Part shown: piece after piece, positions 24,161 to 61,600 of the stretch
How positions within the stretch are numbered: the first letter of the stretch is position 1
Layout: each line of letters starts with the position of its first letter
DNA from: Undaria pinnatifida
Lineage: Eukaryota > Sar > Phaeophyceae > Laminariales > Alariaceae
Assembly: GCA_012845835.1 (NCBI GenBank)
Contig: JABAKD010000008.1
Span: 12,971,501 to 13,035,500, forward strand
DNA: 64,000 nt
Direction of reading: 5' to 3'
Position numbers and translations under genes: made by a program
The notes under the pieces: generated by a model
Databases searched by the model: none
Seen by the model: the letters and a program-made list of their open reading frames with translations, nothing else
Told to the model about the DNA's origin: nothing

Positions 24161-25960
24161 TGAAGCGTGCGTCCAAGGCTCCAAGTGACGGAATGTAGAC
24201 GGTGGATGGTATCAATCGCCCGCCACACCTTCCACGGCTGACCGCTCTAGGACCTAAGGGGCACAAATCCTGGAGCAGCCAAATACGCTATCAGACCCAC
24301 GAGGACCGAGTTCTAGAAAGCTGTCTTCACATGTTTATTACTAGATACGACACCACTCCATGACAGGAGGGACCGCCGCGAGCCCGTGGCCGTCGGGGTC
24401 CTGAGGCGGAAGTTCTAAGCCCTGTGAAGAAAAACAACGCGGTAAAAAAACTGCGGTCTAGAGAGATGGCCGTCTGAGGACTAGCCAAAAATATAGAAAC
24501 TGAACCCTAAGGGGAATTAGAGTTGTCAGCTTATCTCTCCAACAAAACGATAGCAGCATAGTCTATGTCACACGAGAGTAGCGAATATGTCACACGAGAG
24601 TCACACAAGGAAGTAGGCGAACAACATCGGAAAGCTACATCACAAGGCTGTGCTAGTGTAGGGTCGACGCGTCGATCGCAGGGTCGAGGCCGGCCGGACG
24701 CGCTACCCCGCTACGGAGCATCGAAGAAGCGTGATTGAAACTTACTCGTAAGAAAACCCAGTCTGTAAATAAATAGTGAATCAACAAAAAGAAAAACCGG
24801 GTGCGCTGCAAGTAAAAAAAAATGTGCCAAAGCCCAAAAACTTGCCTTCGGAAGAAGGGGTGAACACCAGGGAGAGCTGAAGGAGAGTGCGCAAGCCCAA
24901 GGTTAACAAGTCCGTTGACGACGCCATGCGTCAAGCGAGCCCCGAGGGGGACGCAGGGTTGTCGGTGTTGGGGAGCGCTCTCCTCATCATCATGGTTTGG
25001 GGTGTCTTTTTTTCACTTCTCCGTTGGCCCGCAGCTTAGAGACAGGACAAGGAATATCATACTCTATGGAACAGTGAGAGAGAAGAGCGACGATGCTCGG
25101 AGCATTACTACTTACTGCTGTCACCAATTTTCTCGTCCTCCTTTGATAGCCTCTGACGCGACATTAAAAAACTCTACAACCCATCAGACAAGCGCGCCAT
25201 CGACTACTATGACCGCTGGCTTCATTCCAACCATGATATTATACCTGGTATGTATGTGGTTTCACATCAAATTTAAATAGTCTATATATATCCATCTACA
25301 GTACCTAGAGCACTACGTAATGCCCATGAGGGGGACAAAATCATAATAAGAGCAAGAATAAGAGCGAATTGGGACTTCTGCAAAGAAAGGTGTACCAGGT
25401 GTTACAGGCGTTGCTGTCCCGATGTAAAAGACCCGCTAAAACAGAAAAAAAATAAAAAACGTCAGCTGTGAGTACGACCGATTGAATGGTTGAAACTAAC
25501 TTTGCAAGCTGCGTGGGGTACAGCTCTAGACTATGTTTCGCTAATAACGGTTTGGAGGACAGGAGGCGAAACGTTTTTTTTTCTCTTGTGACAAGTCGAT
25601 TTGCCTGTACTGCTGTGGTGATCTGGTCCCCCGCAAAGTCTTCACGTGAAAGTCTTGAAGCGGATGATTAAAAAATAAATAAGTGGATACACCGCCACTC
25701 ACTGCTGTCTACGGATATGATGCCGTCCAATTACAGTTGCACGCGACCGCTTCCCGGAGCTCCCCTTACTTACTAATTCCTGCCATTTATGGTAATTCTT
25801 AAGTCCTGCTGGGTCTTGACGGACAATTCAGGATCCAGGGCGCAACACACACCCTTAGATAGAACACAACACCACAACAATCATTAGACTAGACTAATCA
25901 TTTTTGCGCATAATTTTAATCTTTGTGTTCTATGGCCGGTATTCCGCGCCTTGCATAGTG
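24160..25960. other. No recognisable gene
   Basis: No repeat structure or coding pattern stands out. The exception is 25455-25530, which resembles the arm of the MITE at 34454-34803 (CAGCTGTGAGTACGA, then CTTTGCAAGCTGCGTG). Part of this stretch is the upstream region of the kinase gene, but no promoter element could be supported. Confidence 0.4.
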
Positions 25961-26737
25961 CTCAACGCAACGCGTGGTACAACTGAAGCAGCAGCAGCAA
26001 GCAGCCGCAGTTCTTATTAATAGCACTACTAGCTCTAAACTACTAGCTTTAAAGACAGCAAGCAGCAGCGGTAGGTACTACCCTTTTCGAACACAACGAC
26101 CAGCATCATTATCATTCATCATCCATACCACCACCGCTACTTTTTGCTGCTGTATTGCGAAATTACAATTTGAGCTTCCCCCGTCCTGCCGCGGCCGTGG
26201 TCGTGGTCGTATTCGCGTACTTTGTTCCTGTGCACGGATTGTGTACTCTATACCTTAGAGCTCTGTAGAACGATTTCAGATAAAAAGGCGGCAACGAAAC
26301 GACGCAGCCATCACGAAAAAAGCAAGCTCGACGGATGCACTCGTCGTGTGGTGGTACGTGTTGAGTCTTGAGGGATACGCTCACGCGTGGTACGTACGTG
26401 GTAGGTACGTATTGCTGTAGAGGGAATTGTTTAACTTCTGTACGGCAGAGTGTGTGCGAAGTGCCAAACGGGGGGGGGGGCGTTACACAATGACTGCTGT
26501 AACAGTTGTTGTGTTGTTGCTGTACCAATCAATCTGGGTGCTGCAGCGAGCTGCTGCTGGTGCTGCATGCAACAAAAAAACCGTTACGAACTGAAACCCC
26601 CAACCAAAGTCCCGGGATGATTCACATGTGTCCCCTCCTCCAACAATACGTCCACAATACTGCCTCCCAGGCATTAGCAACAGACGCGCTTCTGCGTAAC
26701 GCGTAACTACGCGTGGTAGTGCCTTTTTGCCACAAAG

Positions 26738-26770
26738 ATGGCCGCTAGGGGCGCTGTCCTCCGCCACTGA
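26738..26770 (+). CDS. Possible 10-codon upstream ORF before the kinase start
   Basis: ATG at 26738 opens MAARGAVLRH and stops at 26768-26770, only 5 nt before the proposed kinase ATG at 26776 and in a different frame. If the transcript starts upstream of it, this short ORF could lower or tune kinase translation through reinitiation or leaky scanning. The transcription start is unknown, so its presence in mRNA is an assumption. Confidence 0.3.
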   Translation: MAARGAVLRH

Positions 26771-26775
26771 CGAGC

Positions 26776-49639
<22,864 letters not shown>

Positions 49640-52600
49640 TTTGTGTGTGTGGGTGTTTTTTTTCGGAGCCGGGGATGCGGAGGCGTTTTTTTGGGAGTGG
49701 GCGGAAGGGGAGAGGGAGGGGGACGAGGGGGGGGGAGGAAGCGCGGTTTGATTGTTAGTATCCCCAGGCTGGCGCTTGTCTTTGGCTACACGCGCAAGTC
49801 TGTTGTGTATACGGCATGAAAAGAGCATGAAATTGTTTAGGGTGGAATCTGGTAGGAAGGGAGATAGGGGCGGACGGAGGGGGGAAAGGAAGGAAGGGGG
49901 TGTGGGGCGCGCGTTAGGTATCGCGCCGGTAGAATCCACAATCGGAGTTTCGGCTGTGGTGTGTTTGATAAATGGTGTCGGCTTCGAGCACGAGCCTGAC
50001 TGATTATCTGGACTGGGATTTGGGAGACGTGTGTCCTTTGCTAAAGTCGGAAAGTGTGAATCGACTCCACTTCGAATTGGTAGTTGACTCGATATGTCCC
50101 GCTTGCTCCTCTCACACCCCCTTTACGAAACGAAACAAAACGGTTGCCCATAGGGCAAGCCGCGGGAAAATACGGGTGCACCGCACGAGAGCAGCGTGAA
50201 CCGGTCTTGACATCGCCTTGGCTCAGCCTTTCCTTCGCCTTGCCTTAGCCGGGGCCTGGCTTAGGATGATGCTGCTGCCAAGACAGAGGGAGTGGGCGAG
50301 AAAGATAATCAGAGAGAGACGGGGGGGGGGGGGTGTACTCGTTTCATGCGTGAGCGTAGTCGTATGACCATGGACCCTCGCATCCTTGCAATGCTGGGAT
50401 GGAGCTCGTCGGGTTTTTCACCGACCAGGCAGATATGGCGTGCACCAAGGGCGAAGCCCCTTGAAGGTGTTCGCCGAATCGCATGAAGGATGGAGCTGCG
50501 AGAATGTCGCGGGGGGGGGGGGGCGGGTGGGCGGGGGAGGCGTTCCGGGGCTGTCGGGTCTGATGAAGACATGTACCCCCACGATTTTTTTTTCTGAGCC
50601 TGCTAACGTACTGAAGGTACATATTAGAAAAAACGAAAGGTGCAGCCCGATGGATGGTCAATCTCAAGTTGTAAGAGGTAGTAATGAAAATCTTCAAAAA
50701 AAAAGAGAATTGAAATTTCTGACGATTTGGGGGTTTAGGAAAACTCTTTCGTTCTCAGAAATCGTCTTGAGCCGACAAAGTGCCACCTCTCTGTCGTAGC
50801 TTATGTCGGGATTTAGTTTTTTTCTGGTCATGTTTTTAGCCCGTTTTAGTCCGTCCTATGCCGGCGGCCTCGGTTCAAACGCGAGTCGGGCCAGACCATC
50901 CGTCCGGAGGATACGATTTTTATCGGTGAATTTTTCCCTCCAGCCGCCTTTTCCGAGGTGTGCGCGATTAGCATGGCAGACAGTCTCGCTCCCCTCCTTC
51001 AACGCTCGGCTTCTCGTACACTTATCTGGCTGACGCTTTTTTTTTTTTTCAAGGTTCCGATCACATTCGAGGATGTTTTTGCGTGAGAGCCATGGGAGTT
51101 GGGTGAGGAACGAAGGGGTCGGTGGGGAAGGGGTTGGTGGGGTTGGGGGGGGGGGGTGAGGGAGGTGCGGGGGGGGGGGGGGGGGGGACAATCAGCTGTC
51201 GTTCGTGGCTTTTTGGGGGCTGACGTTAAGTTGTCGGTGTCAAAGTCGCCGGTCCGGTCTGGGCTGGGCCCGCGGGCGGAGGCGTGTTTTGGTGTGCGCA
51301 GGAGGGGGCCCTGCAATGTTGTCCCCTCGGAGGTTCTCTTCTGGGATACGCTGGGAACTCCTCGCGGCGGCAATCCTCGTATCGAGGGGAAGGGAACACG
51401 TGTGTGTGCGTTTTTTTTTTTTTAAACGCTGCGGGGTTTTGTGTGCAGACCTGGTGGCAATGGAGGAAACCTGCCCGGAACCACGTGAGTGCGTGCGAGC
51501 GCAGGCAGCTCTTGACCCCTTCAAGCACAGGTCTTGTTGTTTGAGGAGGCGATGCGGGGGGGGGGGGGGGGGGGGTATAAGGGTGGCGATGATGGGTGTG
51601 CGAAAGGAAGAATTTTCTTGTGGGTGTGCGAAAGGAAGATATTTCTTGAGAGGTAAAACAAAAAACATCCTCTTGATTGAGGGTGTTTTTTTTTTTTTCG
51701 GTTTTTTGTCGTGCATCATGGATGTTGTTGTTGTTGTTTTTGTTGTTGATGTTGATGATTTTGTATGCTTTGTGGACCGCAACGGGCTGGAGACAGGGGG
51801 CGGGTTTGGTGGACCACGATTACTGTCGTGTTTTGTTGCCTGACACCGTCACTGGGTTTCGCAGGAGGCCCAAAAATATAGATGGAAACGTTTGTTTTTT
51901 TTCCAGCGAGGTCTGGCTTTTGAGGCAGGAGACCACGGAAATTTTGTTTGTTGTTTGAAGTGAATTTTGAAGCGCGAGGCAGAATCATACCGTAAAAGCA
52001 TGAAGACGTGTGGGGGTGGAGGAGTGTACGTGTGCGTGCGTGCGTGCGTGCGTGCGAGTGCGTGTGTCAGAGCAGGTATGTGTTTTTTTTTTTTCTTCTT
52101 CTTTTGATATTTTCTTTTGATGTTTTTTTCTCTTCTACGAAGCTATTTTATACGTCGTTTTGTCATTTTTGCCTTTTTTTTTCATACGTACGTGTTTACC
52201 TTTTCGTCTTTTATCTTCTTCGTGTTTTTGCTGTAACTTTTCATTTTTTTTTTTCTCTGGCGTCGCGGTCAACTTTTGCCGCGCATGCGTGTAAGATAAC
52301 AAAAATGAATACGCGACCTGTATCAGCAGCAGCAGCAGTACCCGGCGCCTTGATGAACAGGACAGGACTGCCGAAAATGTGCGGGGCCGAGTCTTCTTTT
52401 TTGGATAGGTCGCTGTGATTCGGGTTTTGTTGGCAAGATTTCCCCCTTAGTGTTCAGCTATGACTCGGGTTTTTGTTGGTTCAAAGGAGTTGCCTAGGAT
52501 TGGTTAGGGTTTTCCCTCAGGGGTTGAATGAAACCCCTTAGAATCGCACCAGTGGTTTCAGGGAAAAGCTACTTGGAATTGGAGTGGGGTCAGATTTTTT

Positions 52601-55600
52601 GCGGCCGCGTGAGGGTGAAGCGAGCCGAATTGCCGCCTCCTCGTGGGCTATGTGTACCCTAACCTGACCATCCACGCTAGAGACCTCGGTAGCTACCTGC
52701 GATAGGAGAAGAGTTTGCGGCGGTTTTGGGGGCTGTTTTTGTTTCGGTTCGTGCTGCTTGCTTGCTCTGCGCGGCGTCATAATATATTACATATCCCCCA
52801 CAACATATATATAATATATATTATATTATATTATATATATTGTTTCCTCCTGGAATGACGCCGGTCGGTCGCTTGGTTGTGTTTGTCCCTTACCTCCGCG
52901 CTTTCTTGCAGTACGGTGTTAGTGGTAGTCTTCGACCGTACCTACGAGGTAGGGGCCTCGTTTTGCAGGAGCTCGGGGTCACTCGCGCGGCGAGTTACCC
53001 CGCTATCCCTTTTGCGGTCTTTCATCATTCAGTCGTGCTGTTTTTGTTGTTGTTGTTTGCCACACGAAAACGCCATGGAAGGGTAGACACGTGCTACGCT
53101 GTTAGAGAGGTACGAAGCATTTTTTCGTCGGAAAAATGGTTTTTCTGAACGACGGGGGCTCTCACTTTAAACCAAAATCGTCGGGAATAGGACACATTTT
53201 TTTTTTCGTTTTGCGTGATTTTCTCGTTGTGTACCTCGGCCATGTGGGCTTTTTTTTTTTGCATCCCCGGTACTGTGTAGTCTAGCAGTTTTAATTTTTT
53301 TCTCCAAATCAGAAATTTTGTGAGAGGACTTGACCCCTTTGGAGCCCCCAAATCCCTCCCTATACTAACTTCAAGTAAAATTGTCCCCGAAAAGGGGTTC
53401 CAGTTGTGAAGGCGTTAAGCTCTCCCCAAATTGAGGAACCTTGAAAGAACAAAATGTGGTTCGCCTCTATCGTAGCACGCGTCGGCAAATAACTACTACG
53501 CCGCACCAAACACATCGCCCCACGAGTAAAGCATATATATTTTCTGTCGTTGAGGTACAGAGTCACTCGGGCGAGCGCTGATAACCCAGGAGCGAACAAG
53601 AGGGTACCCCCCTCCCCCCCCACCTCCCCTGTCGTGTAACCATGTCTCTTCCCGTATTGACGGTATGTGCCAGGTGACGGTATGTGCCGGGCAACCATAC
53701 CGGCAGTATACACAGGACACCGTTACTATTGGGTATAGTGCCGAAACTGGTACTATTATGATGGGCTCCAGCGGTTCCAAGCGAGTTCACCGGCACTATA
53801 CAGGCAACAGGCACTATTCAGCCGGTACTATTGGGAGGGCCCACTGAGTACACCCCGGACACTGGTACTATTGGGAACAGTGCCGAAACTGGTGCTATTA
53901 TGACGGGCTCCAGCCGTGCCAAGCGATGTCACCGGCACTATACAAGCAATAGGCACTATTCAACCGGTACTTTTGGGAGGGCCCACTGAGTACACCCCGG
54001 ACACTGGTGCTATTGGGAACAGTGCCGAAACTGGTGCTATTATGACGGGCTCCAGCCGTGCCAAGCGATGTCACCGGCACTATACAGGCAATATAGGCAC
54101 TATTAAACCGGTACTATCGGGGGGGAGCATTATAAAGGCAACATGCACTATTCAACCGGTGCTATTGAGGGGGAGGGGGGGGGGGGGGGGGCACTACAAA
54201 GGCAACAGGCACTATTCAACCGGCACTATTGGGGGGGGGGGGGACTGTAGTGGGGTGTGTTGTGCAATTCTTTTATGTGCCACTACGTGCGCCCCTTTTC
54301 TGCAGTATTTCCCCCTTGGAGCGTACGCACACCTACCTTTTCTTCAGGCCTGATATTCCATGTCGGGGCTCAGTCACCCACCCACCCACCCACTCACCTA
54401 CTGCCTTTTTCCATTTTATTTTATTTTATCCTCCAGCGGATGGCGAAAAAATAAAGCTTGAGTAGGGCTCACGACACTAAAAAGGTTGCCGTGATTTGTG
54501 TGTTCGAGATTTTTGCGGCTCTCATCAGGTATCAATCACTCAGGGCGTAAAATCTAAAAACCGTTGAGTTGCCGATTATGACTACCGAAACGGCCATTGT
54601 ATTTTCCGTCAGCAGCAGTGGTGTGGTTGGTGGCGTCTACCGGTTGTGCCTGCCGTCGCTTCCAGTCTCGTGTTCCAAAGTTCATAACTTGTAATATTCG
54701 CAAGAGTAATTTAACGGGGTATACTTGCTGGTATGTTGGAGTGGTATGGTGGGACCCGGGACGAACGGTGCTTGCGAGTGTCACGCGGTAAGTTCCTAGT
54801 GGATGAGACAGCAGGGGGCTTGTTTTCGGCTACGGAGTAAGACATGGGGGCTTGTTTTTTTTTCGGCGGCTGGTGAAATGAGACATCCACGGGGATTTTC
54901 TTTACCGCTGGGGAATAAGGCAGGGGGTTGTTTCCGGCGAGTGAATCATGACGAGGGCTTACTTAGGGCTTTTATTTATTACCCCTAGTGAATGAGAGAG
55001 GGATTTTATAACTAATTTTCAAGGGCGTCAGCCGTGAGTTCGACGAATTTCAGGTCAGTACTCATCTTTGCAAGCTGCGTTGTTGGTGCTCGTAATATAC
55101 TATATGGGTGATTTTTTATTGGGAGGTGTCCTATTTTTTGTCCACTATAATGGTAAGTGTTGGTATTTATACTTTAGGTGGGGAATTTTGAGCTAGGATT
55201 TGTTTGCGCCTATTGAATGATGCAGGGACTTATTCACGGCCGGGGGGATATATGTTAATTGCGGCTAGTGAATGGGACAGGGGCTTGTTTATGGCTGGTA
55301 GATGAGACTGGGGCATAGTTCTACTGCTATTGGTAGTGAGTTAAGACAAGGGCTTATTTACGGCTCGTAAATAAAGGCTAAAATTTCGGCTAGTAAATAA
55401 GAGAAGGGTTATTTACGGCTGGTGAATGAGACAGGGGCTTCTTTACGGCTAGTGAATGAGACAAGGGGGCTTGTTTTGCGGCTAGGGAAGGAGAGAGGGG
55501 CTTATTTACGGCTGGTGAAGAGGCAAAGGCTTATTTACGGCTAGGGAATAATGCAGGGGCGTCTTTGCGGCTAGTGGTGAATGAGACTTATTTGTTATTT

Positions 55601-58600
55601 GCTGCTAGTGAGTTGAGACGAGGGCCTGTTTGCACCTAGGGGACAAGACAGGGGCTTATTACGGGAACGGAAGAAGACAGGCACTTAGTTACGGTTTGTG
55701 AAGGAGACAGGGCTTGTTGTTTATTTTACGGCTCAGGAAGAAGACAGGCTCATTTACGGCTACAGTAATGCATGAGCAAGGGCTTATTTTAAAGGCTGGT
55801 GACTAAAACAGGGGGCTTACTTTGCGGTTGTTGAATATAAGTAGAGCTTATTCACGGTTAGGGAAGAAGGCAGGGGCTTGTTTACGGCTAGGGGATGAGA
55901 TGTGGGTTTATTTACGGCTACCGTCATGAAGGAGACAAGGGCTTATTTACTGCTGGTGACTAAGACAGAGGCTTGTTTTCGGCTATCATATTGAGTTGAG
56001 ACAACAAGCATATTTGACGGCTCGGGAATAAGACCTGGGCTTGTTTACGGCCAGGGAATGTTCCAGGCGCTTTTCTGCGGCTGTTGAACGAAACAAGGAA
56101 GGGCCTATTCACGGCTACAGTAGTGAGTGGGATAGGGAATTATTTTCGGCTTATTAATGAAAACGGGGCTTATATAGGGCTAGGATTTAAAGCCGAGGGC
56201 TTATTTTCGGCTCGTGAATAAGCCAAGGGCTTGTTTACGGCGGCACGTGCTCTGGAGTTGAAAAGAGAGAGGGGGGGGCGAAGGACGGGGGGGGGGGGGG
56301 GGGCGTACTCATGTGTTACTTGCCTTACAGTGGTCATTTGACCATTGACCACGCATCCCTTTGGAGACGGAGCACCGTTCCTACTTATAATAGAGACAGA
56401 CGCCTCCAACATATGGGCCCTCATTACGCTTCTTCCTTATACTACATAGAAACTGTTTGTTTATCCTGTCCCCTTCCTGCTTCGGGGAGGGGGGGGAGGC
56501 GGGGATTCACGGCGACACGACCTGGAGTTGAGATTGGCGTGGGGGGTGTGAGGGGGGGGGGGTACTCGTTCGGGCGGGGGGGGTGTACTCCGTTTGTGCA
56601 TGGCCGTAGTCGTATGACCATAGACCCTCGCATCCCTGATATGCCGGGACGGAGCAGATTGGGTTTTCACTAACCAGGCAGACATTGCTTGCACCAAGCG
56701 CGAAGCGCCGTGAGGTGTTCGGCGAGTCGCATGAAGGGTGAACTGCATCCTTCCAAGAACCGCTCGTAAGACGAACGTCGGCACCTTGTGCCTACTTTCT
56801 TGCTTATGGATGACAGCGCCAATGAGTTACTTTTTGTTTTCTCGTGTGGCCACTCAAAAGACAGCAATGGGTACTACTATGTAACTTCCTCGTGGGGTGC
56901 CTTACCATATTCACACTACGCGATGCGATCATTCCCCTTTTGTTGCGTTGGGGTTCTCTATCCGCACGGTATGATCTAACTCGATAACCATCATGGCGAC
57001 CGCCCCCAAAAAAATAAAAAAAAGGGTACCCTGGTCGTCTAGCTCACGCAGGGATTGGCATGTTTTACAGCGTTGTTGCCAACCAACGCCAATCCCAATA
57101 TACATCAAATGTTTTACAGCGCGTCGGTGCCAACCGAGGCCAACTATTATATACATATGTATGCTAAGGGGGGTATTAACGTCGATGTGATATTTTGAAG
57201 TTGGGAAGGGGCAGGCGCCGGGGTTGGTGGAGGGGGTGGGGGAGCTGGGGGAAGAGGCAGAGACGGAACATCTAGATCTTTTATGCTTAGACGGCGCGTA
57301 GCGTGTACGAGCTCGTAGCTATAAGACGTAGACTATAGCTCACTTTCGGAAGACGCTGTAATACACAGCCTACATGATTTGAGAGGCTAAACGCTGGCCA
57401 CGGTAAGGTGAGCCTGAAGAAGAGCTTCGGATCAACGAAGAGAAGAAGGTCGTTGGCGACCCCAGGCGATGTTGATCGATTGATTGGTTTGCTCCGCAGA
57501 TGAAAACTGATAAAGCGCGCAAGGTGGAGTGGCCACATGAGGGCGGGCGCGCGATATGCGCTCGTGCCTTTTGATTAAGCACAAAAAAAAGTGAGCTACA
57601 TTTTGAGCCCGATGCGACGAGACCCTACACCCTTGTTGTTCAAACAACTAAACTGTAGTATCTCGGGGTACGTATTCGTGTCGCTGTCTTATTGTGGCGT
57701 CAGCAACAACTCTTAGCTTACACATCTTGCTACCGGTTCCCGGAGGGATGCTGAAGACTGTCCCTTTCAGTGTGCCCCCAGTACGTACTACATGTACCAG
57801 GTATTGGATTATTATTCAGCCTGCAAACTGCTGTGTATCATGTATATCCAAGACGTTACTGCTGAGACTCTGTCGCTAAATACTGCAATGTATATCAGGT
57901 GACTCTTGCAGTGTTACTATCAAGCAACGACAACGATGGTTATTGACAAGCGTTAAGGTACGGCCTTGCGAGACGGGGGCAGAGTGTTACAAGGCTTAGT
58001 TTTGGGCAAGCTATTGGGTTAATTTTTTGCGAGTGGTCAAACAGACTAATACCCCTCTAATTCCTCAACACAGGCATCGTCTCTAGTACTATACTGTCCA
58101 TTCATTTGGGTCCTCTCCCCCTCGAGGACGAGGAAGAGGACACTGTCTCTGCGTGCTAAAGGAGTGCAACCATAATGGAAGACGGTGAAGCTATAGGTGT
58201 TGGTTCAGTGCGCCACAGCTGTTGGCTTGGTGCCTCTTGGCGTCGCCAATCGATCGCGGCAGGTTCTATCTGTCGCGAGACACACTGGGCATTCGGAACA
58301 GAGGGGACGATTCTCGGGTACCCCCCCCTCCCTCTCACCCTCCCCAGTTCTCGGAAACCCTCCCCTTCCCCTCCCGCCGCCACCGCCGCCACCGCCGCTG
58401 CCGCGTATTCATCTACGTACGAACCGCTGCGATGAAAACGAAGGTAATGATTTGCCCAGAAAGAACGCGTTTCGATGAGTGTGAGAGGGGGGAAGATAGG
58501 TCGACCCCTCTGAAGTAAAGAGCGGGAGACACAACGAAGGATTGACGCCGTGAGCTCCAAGCCTCGCTCGTATCACACGTCGAGGCGATTTGTTGTTCTC

Positions 58601-61600
58601 GTCGACCAAGAAATCGAATGAGAGAGAGAGAGCCAAATGAACGGAAATTCGTGGGAAGGGGAAACAGGGGAACTATATAAAGTCGGTCCTTCTACTCTTT
58701 CGCACCCCCCCCCCCCCCCCCCCCTCCCTTCCCCCGGCTGTGTCTTCTTAGCTGTCGCATAGCTTTGGTTTCAATTCGTATTTTGTTTACAGCACCTTAC
58801 ACCTTTTCACGAACGGCGTGTTTTTGCTTATGCGCATAGGGGGTTGGAATCCTTTTTGCCATTGTTGAACCGCGTGTTTTTTTCCATTGTACGTGCTGTT
58901 TTTTTTTTGGATGATCGTTGCCATTATCTCGAACGGGTTGCGTGTACGGTGTGTTGACCAAATTTTGCAGTAACTTGCTTAGTTAAGCATACTCATTTAC
59001 TTATTTGCTGTGAAATTTACATATATCTAAAGAAGTGGAAGGCGTTTTTTTGCCGGGATCGGCACACGGCACACGCCCGCCACACACAGCCCGCAAACAG
59101 CGAACCAGCGCACAGCCGTTGCACAGCACAGCACACAGCGAACAGACCACAGGACCGGACCACACAGCAGTCGTGCCTTCGGTGTTTGGGTTTCATCAGT
59201 TCGTGTCATGAGTGGCGCCGGGCAGAACAGTGTAGCAGCGACGAGCATCTCCGTATGCTGTCAGCCCGACGATGGAATATTGGGACCGTGAAGGAGGTTT
59301 CGTTTGTTTGTTGCAAGAGAGACAGACAGATTCATGTGCTGGTTAGTGTTGCCCTCAAGCATCGAGCATTGAGCAGGAGATAGATGGCAAACAACGAGCA
59401 AATATAATATTAAAACGCTATCCATACAAAAAAAAAGAATAGTACGCATCAGATATGCGAGGGAAAAATAAGGGCAACTGCGTGTGTTAGTATTATCACA
59501 CGTAGTAAGTGAATACATGAGCTCGCCAGCAGGGGAGATGCTGCGAAAAAATATCAACCAAAGTACGCATGCGTAGGAAAGACCCGACGCAACGGAAAAT
59601 AAAGAAAAAGTAAGGAAAGGAAAGAAAAGCAAAGGAAAAACTCCAGAACAGAAGATACTGGAGTCTGACAGAAAAAGGTGTTGGGCACATAGAGGGCACC
59701 ATGTGCATAAAGGGCACTCAGGGAACAACACAGCAAGATGAAGAAGTCCGAGCGGCCTTACGCTATCTTGTAACGGCCATTGGAAGGCGCACACGTCAGG
59801 AAGATGATCGCTAGACCCATACTTCAGTCTCTTGGGCAGGACACCCCCGACCGTCCCCCTCCTCCTCCTCCCCCCCCCCATTCACAGCCGTCTCGTATTT
59901 TTGGTGTCAACGGTGGGTAGCACGGCCGCGGCCTTCGAGTATCGCTCTGCAGATTGCAGCTCTCCGCGTCATGCCTTTTCCGCATGAATTTCTCTACCCC
60001 CTCCTTGACCCGTCGTGACTATCCGCCGGCCTTCTGTGCAGCCGTTTGTGACACCCTTCGAACCCCATGCCAAATTCTGCCATGTGTTCCTCTAGACACA
60101 CCATCCAATCCTTCTCTTGCCTCCCGGAGTATAGCCTTTAACCCCAATCAGCTCCCTAAACATCACCCTCCGCGGCAGGCGCTCCTTCCCCAGATTAGCC
60201 ACGAATCGCGCGAATAATGTCCTCCGATTCCGCACCGTCACCTCCATGCTCTCGGAGTCTGTCTTGGCAAACGCGTTGACGTACGAGAGGGTGTGGTCGT
60301 CGCGCTTCCGTTTCCGCCAGCCGAGGAATCCGAGGTGCATGAAGTGGTGAACTGCCGTAGCCTGTCGTAGTCAAGCTTGTTCGGGCTCCACGTCGGGCCA
60401 CCTTCACTATCTGAATTTTTGGTGGACGCTCGTGAAAGCTTCCATGGAAGCTTCCATGGAAGATATGGAAGCTTCCACGGAAGCTTCCACCGAAGAAACT
60501 TCCACGGATGCTTCCACGAAAACTTCCACGGAAGCAACGTCCACGGAAGCTTCCATGAAAGCTTCCACGGAAGCTTCCACGGAAGCAACTTACACGGAAA
60601 CTTCCATGAAAGCTTCCACGGAAGCTTCCACGGAATCAATTTCAACGGAAGCTTCCATGAAAGCTTCTCTCCACCGAAACTGACCCTCAGGGGACAGGCC
60701 GGGTCGACGTACACACGCACCCGTATACAACGGCAGCTTGCGCTGCCGGGGTTGTAACGAAGACCACTGATAGGGACAGCTTACGCTATACCTACAATGG
60801 GACCCGAAGGGTGCGCCAGCTAGCGTTGGGCTGCGAAAGCAACTGAGCTAAATCGACACACGACGCGTATGAAAATACGTGGAAGTGTGGTGAGCTAAAG
60901 CTTTATTTTTCCCCATCCGCCGGAGGATAAAAAAAAAAAAAAAATCCACGGAAGCAACTTCCATGGAAACTTTCATGAAAGCTTCCACGGAAGCTTCCAC
61001 GGAAGTAACCTCCACGGAAGCTTTCACCAAAGCTTTCATGGAAGTAACTTCCACCAAAGCTTCCACTAAAGCTTCCACGGAAGCTTCCACGGAAGTACCT
61101 TCCACGGAAGCTTCCATGAAAGCTTCCACGGTAGCACCTTCCACGGAAGCTTCCATGAAATCTTCCACGGAAGCTTCCACGGACGCAACTTCAATGGAAG
61201 CTTCATGAAAGATTTCACGGAAGCAACTTCCACGGAAGCTTCCACGAAAGCTTTCGTGGAAGTAAATTGCTTTCACGAAAGCTTCCGTGGAAGTAAATTA
61301 GCTTCCGCGGAAGTTTTCATGGAAGTAAACTGATTCCACGGAAGCTTTCGTGGAAGTGAATTTGCTTTCACGGAAGCTTCCGTGGAAGAAAATTTACTTA
61401 TTTGCTTCCAACCTTCTTTGAAGGCTTTCGTGCCTTTTAAGGAAGCTCTCGTGGAAGCAAATTTGCGTTGACGAAAGCTTTCGAGGAAAATTTCACGGTA
61501 GTAGCTTTGCTTCCACGGAAGCTTTCAAGGAAGCTTTCACCGACGTAAGTTTGCTTCCACGGAAGCTTTCAAGGAAGTTTTCACGGCCGTTTTCGTCAAA